From Pseudopyrenochaeta lycopersici (Eukaryota; Ascomycota; Dothideomycetes; Pleosporales; Pseudopyrenochaetaceae), in the NCBI GenBank assembly GCA_003313425.1, contig NHZP01000015.1, forward strand, positions 186,001 to 250,000: a stretch of DNA of 64,000 nucleotides, written 5' to 3'. Shown in pieces: positions 57,505-64,000 of this stretch. The notes beneath the pieces were generated by a model. The model had not been told where the DNA came from. It saw only the letters and a program-made list of their open reading frames with translations, and did not search any database. A program made the position numbers and the translations under genes. Position 1 is the stretch's first letter, and every line of letters begins with the position of its first letter.

Positions 57505-59845
57505 ATGGAAGCTAAAGTCTGGAGTACTCCACTTTGTGGAGCCTGTCAAAGTATCACGTTAGAAATGTTCATGAATGGTTTTGAACATCCACTCCCTTAT
57601 CCACGAATTGTTGAGATGGGAAAGACTTGCATGCTCTGCAGACTGATAGTATGTTCCACCAGCCATCTTCAAACATCAGCGGCGGATCCATATGAAGTCA
57701 ATCGGGACTATCATTATTGGGCATCATGTCTTCCGCAGCTTCCTTACTTGGTCCGGAACCCAGGTTTGGTCCTACAAGAAAATGGCGCTCCGTCCGTCCT
57801 TGAAACAGTGAATTCTCCTCCATGGCGTGTCGTTTGGAAAAGGCAAGTGGCATATTTGCAAAGTTATATAAATGGAGAGTTCAACGACGGCAAAACCATT
57901 CAGATATCAGCCCCTAAAAGTAAGAAGTTAAAACGTTTGTCATTGGTAATCTACTGATTTAGGGAAAACAGGTTCAATATACAAAAGCCACGGCTTTTTT
58001 ATCGAGGATCAAACATCAATCGTCAAGGAATGTGGTTTTAGCTCTCAAGACATTGAAGCGGCTAATTCGTATCGGAACAAATCACTTTTGTATACTTGGC
58101 TTCGTAATTGCATCGAGGAGCACACAGACTGTAAGTGGTCATTTTCTGGTGACAAGTTGGCTCTTGACGAAAACATGGATGAAATCCAACCTCTCCCAAC
58201 CAGAATCATAGAAGTTGGTCGGAATAATGACCATATCAAGTTGGTCGCCACCGCTGGGAAAAGGGGGGCGTACGTTGCTTTGAGTCATCGATGGGGACTT
58301 CGAAAGAATCTTTGCACTCTGGATGAGAACCTACTTCGACACCTTAAAAATATTGAAGTTGGAGGCTTGTCCCAAACCTTCAAAGACGCCATAGAAGTCA
58401 CCCGAGATCTTGGTGCTCAGTATATATGGATAGATTCTCTTTGCATAATCCAGGACAATCCAAATGACTGGGCTACTCAGGCAAATGAAATGGGCAAAAT
58501 TTTCGAGAAAGCATTATGCACCATCGCCGCAGTCGACGCAATCGATGACACTACTGGTATGGATAGAGGGCTATTCATTCCTCGAGAAGAGGATCCTCTT
58601 GCTGTCCGCTTCTGCTGTGCTCCACAAAAAGACCCCGTAAAACCTGACAAATTTCGATCAAAAGCGGGTGAACCATACTGCTGGAAGTATACATACTATC
58701 CAACACTGAAAGAGAATGACTGCGCTGCTAATGAGAATATCCTAAAAGAACATCGATTGGTTGCAAAGCCTAGACTCATCGGACCCCCATGGGATATTAT
58801 GAAATCAAAATGGAGCAGGAGAGGCTGGATACTTCAAGAGCGTATTTTGTCTAGGCGTATAATATATTTCTCTAAAAGTAAAGTCTCCTGGGACTGCCTC
58901 GCCACCTCCGGTGAGGAAGAATCGCTCGGCCTTGAAGCACCACCTCTTCGCGCAACAATGTTCAAGACCGGTATTCAGAATTGGCAGTCACTGACCGGGT
59001 CTTACACAGAGTGCTCGCTCACGTTTGACTCTGACAAGTTGGCTGCTATAGCCGGACTCGCTGAAAGATTGAAAAAAAAAAGCAGGATACCCTATTTTGC
59101 AGGAATTTTCAATGATACTACCAGAAACGGGCTGATGTGGCGATCAGAGTCCAATGATCCCATGACGAGATTGAATTCTTTTCACGCACCCTCATGGACT
59201 TGGGCTGCGTACAAGGGCACTATTTGCTATGACTTGGCGTCAAAAAATGAGATGGTTGAAGCTAACTGTGAGATTTCGAAACCCGAGTTCAACATTACGC
59301 ACAGCTGTTCGAATATGTGTCCGAACCCTTCCCGAAATTGTATTACCGGGAATGTAAAGTGGGTCGGGAGGATCGGCACTGCGGTTCGATCAGACAGTTT
59401 ACGCTCCTTACAGCTTTCTAAGGATGAAGATCTCATCAAAATTCTTGGCTCCAATGTACACTTTGAGCGGAGACCGATAGTGCGAATCGTTGGAGACATA
59501 CCCGAAGATACCCCTCGAAAGTTGAGTATCCCCGATAGGGTCGAAGTAATAAAGAATGAGGGGGGAAGTATTATTGGCTGGGTACTCTTGGATACAGATA
59601 TTCCCAAAACTGTCGAAACGCCAATATTTTTGGCCGTGCTTAAGTGTTGGCGGAGAGCGGCCCCACTGCCGGCTTTTCTGGGCTTAATCAAGGGCTTTGA
59701 TTATATGATCGAAGAGAACTTCGACGTTCTCGCATTGTTAAAACGCGACGAAAAACCCTGGACCTATGAACGAGTTGGGGTGGGCAGGGTCGTCGATAAG
59801 AGCTGGATACAATGTTGCGCCATGAAGACTATCGAAGTCTGGTAG
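57505..59845 (+). CDS. HET-domain protein (second copy in window, divergent from the first)
   Basis: Exons 57505-57919 and 57963-59845, 43-nt intron, 765 residues. N-terminal Cys motifs CGAC and CMLC precede the HET domain: YVALSHRWG (about 242-250), YIWIDSLCIIQDNPNDW (about 292-308) and RRGWILQERILSRR (about 424-437). HAPSWTWAAYKG marks the usual segment behind the domain. The C-terminal part (about 560-765) is not recognised. Similarity to the other HET protein is limited to the HET blocks, so they are not recent duplicates. HET proteins execute or transmit incompatibility cell death; it lies 700 bp from the HeLo/NLR pair, but no functional link can be claimed. Confidence 0.93.
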
Positions 59846-60547
59846 GAACCCAATCAGTAATATCCTCGCTACTAACAAACACCAACTCATTCAAGCACTC
59901 TTTGGTGAGAATGTTCTTCATTTGCTTGTATGAAGGGCTGTTAGGGCTATCTGTCTCGTATGTACGACCGATTGAATTTGTTGCACATGATTTACGGAAA
60001 GAGTTTCCTTCTTAATTCATGGCATGCTCATTAATGGTAGAGTAGCTATCCGAGCCGAGCCTATAGAAACAATCCTTCTTCTACACTTTCCTACTGGGTT
60101 TTTGGATCTGGGACCTTCGTATAGTAGGATCATACTCAATCAATACAGCTGTATTTCCAAAGAGGCGATTGACAACTCTATTTGAAGAATTAAAAGCCAA
60201 AGACGCAAAGTCATCAACGGGGTAGCTGCCAAAGTAGGGCCTTCCTGAAGAGGCTAGTTCCTAGACCTGTTTACTAAAGGTGGTTGAGTTGATTCTTTTT
60301 GGAGAGAGTAAGGGGATGATACAAAAGTGTATCGCGAATACAGTATTGAGAAGACGTTTATTGATACTGGAGCTGGCGCTTCAGGTCAGCTACTGACATA
60401 CTCCTACCAACGCACTGTCAGTCTTGCGCACGGCCCAACTAAATGCGCTTGCGCTGTCGCCGCTGTCCTACAGTTCTGCTAAATATACGTCGCATTCTAT
60501 AAACCTTAAGCCAACATCTCTTCGTTAACAATCGATCAAACACGCAA
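59846..60547. other. Spacer between convergent HET and HeLo genes
   Basis: About 700 bp, no gene seen. A minus-strand frame at 60439-60684 overlaps the HeLo gene and is a shadow. Confidence 0.4.
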
Positions 60548-61351
60548 TTAAACAGCTGAACTGGCTTTTCCAAACGTGAAACCTGACATTGTACCGGAGT
60601 TGTGGCCAATCTGTAGGCCAGTATTATGGCTGCCTGAGAAGACAATGTGGTGAGACTTCGCGGCAGCCTCCGTCTGCTTTGCAATCGCCTGCTCTAGTAG
60701 CTTATCCTGCACTGCGGCAATCTCTCTTAACATTGAGATTCCTTCACCTGGCCCAATAGCGGATACTTCGATGTCGCAGAGGTCTCGTTGAGACTGCTGT
60801 GTGGCTGGGAAGAGCTCCACCAAGCCATCGACCAACTCTGTGATATCCTCAATCAGTCGTCGAAACTGCTTCTCCTGGTAAACTGCCCACTGTGCCTTTT
60901 GGCGTACGCTGGACCGATTCTGGCGGTCGATTGCCAGCTGGCGCATTTTGTCGTGAAGCCTCGCCGTAGCCGGATCTAGATCTGTTTGCGGATTGTATAC
61001 CAGAAGACTGCTCGCCTGAGGTTCTGTCCTGCTCTTGTATTTGTTCGATACGCCTTCAGCTTCGGCGAACAATTCTACAATCTGACCAAGCAAGGCTTCA
61101 GCATGTTTGACGGTCGATTCTGGCCTAAAACGATCCTGAAGCGACACCAGATCTTGGACATCACCATTTAGATCCAATGACTTGCCCCACCGCGATAAGC
61201 GAAGTCTTGCGTTGTCCAATTTGAGCTGGCTTGTTTGGAAGCTCTTTCCGAATGTACGACCGAGTTGGACGAATTCGAAGCACTCGACGGTGTTGTTGAA
61301 GAGGCCAGCAAGGGCGACGACGCCAACAACAAGACTAGCTGGCTCTGCCAT
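60548..61351 (-). CDS. HeLo-domain cell-death effector with C-terminal amyloid-type motif
   Basis: 267 residues, intronless. The N-terminus (MAEPASLVVGVVALAGLFNN, then VECFEFVQLGRTFG and a KLDNARLRLSRWG helix) matches the HeLo domain of HET-S-type proteins, an alpha-helical membrane-perforating module whose first helix inserts in the plasma membrane. Residues about 205-233 are a linker helix. Residues 235-258 form a G/N/Q motif, F-S-G-x-x-N-x-G-x-Q-x-G-x-N-S-G, of the kind described as the sigma amyloid motif. The neighbouring divergent NLR carries the same pattern at its N-terminus. I infer that the NLR motif templates this one into a beta-solenoid or amyloid, activating HeLo and killing the cell. 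Confidence 0.88.
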   Translation of the reverse strand: MAEPASLVVGVVALAGLFNNTVECFEFVQLGRTFGKSFQTSQLKLDNARLRLSRWGKSLDLNGDVQDLVSLQDRFRPESTVKHAEALLGQIVELFAEAEGVSNKYKSRTEPQASSLLVYNPQTDLDPATARLHDKMRQLAIDRQNRSSVRQKAQWAVYQEKQFRRLIEDITELVDGLVELFPATQQSQRDLCDIEVSAIGPGEGISMLREIAAVQDKLLEQAIAKQTEAAAKSHHIVFSGSHNTGLQIGHNSGTMSGFTFGKASSAV

Positions 61352-61678
61352 GGAGACTCACTGATGTAGAATACTTTGGTAGAAGTTAAAAAGGGCACAA
61401 AAGGATAGATCTCAAAAATTGTCCAATTCTTATCTGGGCGCGTCTCTGGCGTGGAGTGTGAGGCTGGCGGTAGCAACAGGGACAAGGGCAAGCCAGTGTG
61501 CTTATGTGCAGCTACGCGATGGCAGCATCTTGACAGTAGGATACATCAGCAGCCCAGCCGAAGCGCCAGCCCAGTCTTGTCAGCCCCAACGTCGACAGCC
61601 CAGCCTTATGCGCAAGAGCACCCATCTCTGCGCCAGGCCCGCGACCATGCAAGATCATCGGCCGCGTTGTACAATACA
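61352..61678. promoter_or_regulatory. Shared divergent promoter of the HeLo and NLR genes
   Basis: 327 bp between the two ATGs, which suggests coordinated expression. No TATA box on either strand. The NLR frame stays open upstream of its ATG to about 61451 (Ser/Pro/Gln-rich), but has no ATG there and no domain, so it is read as 5' UTR. Confidence 0.5.
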
Positions 61679-64000
61679 ATGGATCATCCTGGCATTACGA
61701 CTACGTTCGCAGGCCCGGGAAATCAGGGGGTGCAGGTAGGATACAACTCGGGCTCCATTTACGTCGGTGCACTTGGCAAGTCCCCGCTTCCGCCTAGACC
61801 ACTGCTGTGCTAACTGCGCTCTGTCCCCGTAGAACGTCCAGAGACTCCACCGCAGCCTGGGTGTTTCGTCCCGCTCCGTCGCGACCCAGACTTTGTCGAC
61901 CGCGCAACGCTGCTCGATCAGATACGCGAACAATGCGCGGCGCCAGCTTCTCGAGTAGCGCTGGTGGGCCTCAATGGTGTGGGGTACGTCCAGCGGAAGC
62001 ACCCTCGGGCCGGGTCTTGCGACTCGTATCTGACGCAGGCACAGGAAGTCGCAGCTGGCCATCGAGCACTGCTACCGCACCGTTGAGCTGTCGCCGCAGA
62101 CGTGGGTGTTGTGGGCGCACGCTAGTAACACGGCTCGGCTCGAGCAAAGCTTCCGCGACATAGCAGACCTGCTTACGCTTCGGGGCCGCAAGGACCTACA
62201 AGCGGATGTGTTCAAGCTAGTTCACGACTGGCTCCGCAACCAGCAGAACGGACCATGGCTCTTGGTCCTCGACAACGCCGACGATGCTGCTGTTCTCTCG
62301 CCGGCAGGCCACGAAGGTGGCAACGGCGGCAACAACGGCACCGGCGCTCTACGGCAACACCTGTCGAGGTATGTGCCGTCGAGCAGACACGGCTCGGTTT
62401 TGGTAACTAGCCGTACAAAGCGTGCGGCGATGCAGATCGTGGAAGAGGGCGATATCATACCTGTCGAGCCGATGCACGATGCGGCTGCACACGCTCTCCT
62501 CCGCAAAAAGCTGGGAGGCAAGGGAGACTCGGGCGACAGCGATGATGGCATTGTCAAGCTAGCGAGGGCACTGGACCATATGCCGCTCGCTCTTGTACAG
62601 GCGGCGGCCTATATTCGGGAACGAGCACCAAGATGCTCTGTGCAGCAGTATCTAGCCGAGTACTACCAGAGCGACACCAGAAAGACGAGTTTGCTGAACC
62701 AAGCGGCAGGCCATCTTCGCCGAGACGAAGCGGCCAGTAACTCTATTCTCATAACTTGGCAGATATCATTCGATCACATACGGAGCACTCGAAGATCAGC
62801 AGCAGATCTGCTATCGCTAATGAGCTTCTTTGACCGACAGGGAATTCACGAAAGTCTCCTCCACAGCCAGAGCTGCACGGCTGATAGGCACGTGGCAACT
62901 GTGAATGTCGACGATGGTTTTGAGGAGGATGTGCTTACGCTGCGAGACTACTCCTTCATCACAGTCTCTAACGATGCGAACATATTTGAGATGCACAGCT
63001 TGGTACAACTAGCTACACGCAAATGGCTAGAAAGCGAAGGCCGAGTTGACCGGTGGAGGAAGCAGTTTATCTCCAACCTTTGCACAGAGCTGCCTACAGG
63101 AGAACACGAGAATTGGGGGAAATGCCGGGCACTGTTCCCACACGCACAGGCGGCCTTAGCGCAGCCGCCAAGGGACAAGGAATCTCGCAAGGAGTGGGCT
63201 CGAGTACTGTACAATGCAGCATGGTACGCGTGGCAAAGCGGAAAAGCAGGCGAGGCAGAGCACATGTCGACGATATCCATGGAAGTCAGGACAGAAGTGT
63301 TGGGCGAAGAGCATGTAGAGACTTTGAACAGCATGGGGATGGTAGGCGTTGCGAAGGATATGGGAGGCAAGTATGACGAGGCGGAGTCGATGAACAGACA
63401 GACGCTGGCGCGGTCTAAGAAGGTGCTTGGGCATGACCATCCAGACACGCTAACAAGTATGAGCAACTTAGCACTAGTGCTAAAAAGGCAGGGCAAGTAC
63501 GAAGAGGCGGAGTCGATGAACAGACAGACGCTGATGCGGCGAGAGAAGGTGCTGGGGCATGACCATCCAAACGCGCTGATAAGCATGAACAACTTAGCAG
63601 TAGTGTTGGAGAAGCAGGGCAAGTACGAAGAGGCGGAGTCGATGAACAGACAGGCGCTGGCGCGGTCTAAGAAGGTGCTTGGGCATGACCATCCAGACAC
63701 GCTAACAAGTATGAGCAACTTAGCACTAGTGTTGGAGAAGCAGGGCAAGTACGAAGAGGCGGAGTCGATGAACAGACAGACGCTGATGCGGCGAAAGAAG
63801 TTGCTGGGGCATGACCATCCTGACACGCTGATGAGCATGAGCAACTTAGCACTAGTGCTGGAGAGGCAGGGCAAGTACGAAGAGGCGGAGTCGATGAACA
63901 GACAGACGCTGATACAGCGAGAGAAGTTGCTTGGGCATGACCATTCAGACACGTTAATAAGTATGAGCAATTTAGCAGTAGTGTTGGAGAAGCAGGGCAA
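61679..64000 (+). CDS. NLR: amyloid-type motif, NB-ARC, TPR repeats (3' end outside window)
   Basis: Exons 61679-61775, 61833-61983 and 62045 to window end (734 codons so far, no stop). Residues 10-28 hold FAGPGNQGVQVGYNSGSIY, parallel to the HeLo protein's C-terminus. The first intron is GC-AG (GCAAGT donor, GTGCTAAC branch); the second is GTACGT..CACAG. The NB-ARC has P-loop GLNGVGKS (78-85), Walker B WLLVLDNADD (about 154-163), TSRTKR and a GLPL-like MPLALVQAAAYI, then a winged-helix MHSLVQLATRKWL. From about residue 505, TPRs of kinesin-light-chain type follow, each 42 residues (GKYEEAESMNRQ..LGHDHPDTL). Such proteins are STAND sensors that oligomerise when the repeats bind a ligand. Confidence 0.92.
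63381..64000 (+). repeat. 126-bp in-frame tandem repeats encoding TPRs
   Basis: The word GCGGAGTCGATGAACAGACA recurs at 63381, 63507, 63633, 63759 and 63885, exactly 126 nt apart. Units differ at few positions (for example GCGCGGTCTAAG against ATGCGGCGAGAG), with alternating sub-types. The array continues beyond the window. Confidence 0.95.

Noticed and set aside
59227..59691. 154-codon minus-strand frame
   Set aside because: Antisense to the second HET gene.
62948..64000. 350-codon minus-strand frame open to the window edge
   Set aside because: It is the antisense of the 126-bp TPR repeats; its Ser/Cys-rich periodic translation simply mirrors the repeat, while the plus strand encodes a clear NB-ARC/TPR protein.

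Overview
The window is nuclear DNA of a filamentous ascomycete (Pezizomycotina; Dothideomycetes/Pleosporales is my guess). The evidence is many 43-70 nt GT-AG introns with CTAAC-like branch sites, HET-domain genes, fungal NLRs with amyloid motifs, an APSES/ankyrin Mbp1-type regulator, and repeats turned AT-rich and stop-riddled in the manner of repeat-induced point mutation (RIP). No tRNA, rRNA or CRISPR array was seen.

Layout. 0-3.4 kb: the 5' end of a LYR-motif mitochondrial protein gene, divergent from an Mbp1-like APSES factor. 3.4-25 kb: ordinary genes with wide spacers: a five-exon secreted protein, an F-box protein, a secreted GMC oxidoreductase, two small membrane proteins, an MFS sugar/quinate-type transporter, a lipocalin-like protein, a CxxC mini-protein, a macrodomain protein and a cysteine-rich secreted protein. 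A decayed gene may lie in 11.7-13.4 kb.

25-64 kb is an accessory block rich in non-self recognition genes and transposons. In order: a HET-domain protein; a 6.7-kb TA-flanked element with ~0.7-kb RIP-mutated inverted arms enclosing an intact nine-exon gene that joins a SesB-like alpha/beta-hydrolase to a patatin-like domain lacking its nucleophile; a complete but RIP-destroyed Ty3/Gypsy retrotransposon (35789-43353, TSD TGATC) inserted just beyond the stop of a WD40 NLR relic; a cysteine-rich secreted protein; a dead TauD dioxygenase divergent from a dead UNC93-like transporter; a 1797-residue GHKL/Hsp90-like ATPase with a C-terminal NO VEIN/DUF3883-like ExK domain; a DUF8021-like secreted protein; a second HET protein; and, at the right edge, a divergent pair.

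That pair is the most coherent system here. A HeLo-domain protein (60548-61351) ends in a G/N/Q-rich amyloid-type motif, and the neighbouring NB-ARC/TPR NLR (61679-window end) starts with a matching motif. By analogy with the HET-S/NWD2 and sigma-motif systems, the NLR would sense a ligand with its TPRs, template the motif into an amyloid fold and pass it to the HeLo membrane-disrupting effector to trigger cell death. The NLR runs off the window, and its TPRs are encoded by near-identical 126-nt DNA repeats, a sign of rapid repeat turnover.

Gene models with introns were built by hand from splice signals and frame closure; none was checked against RNA.
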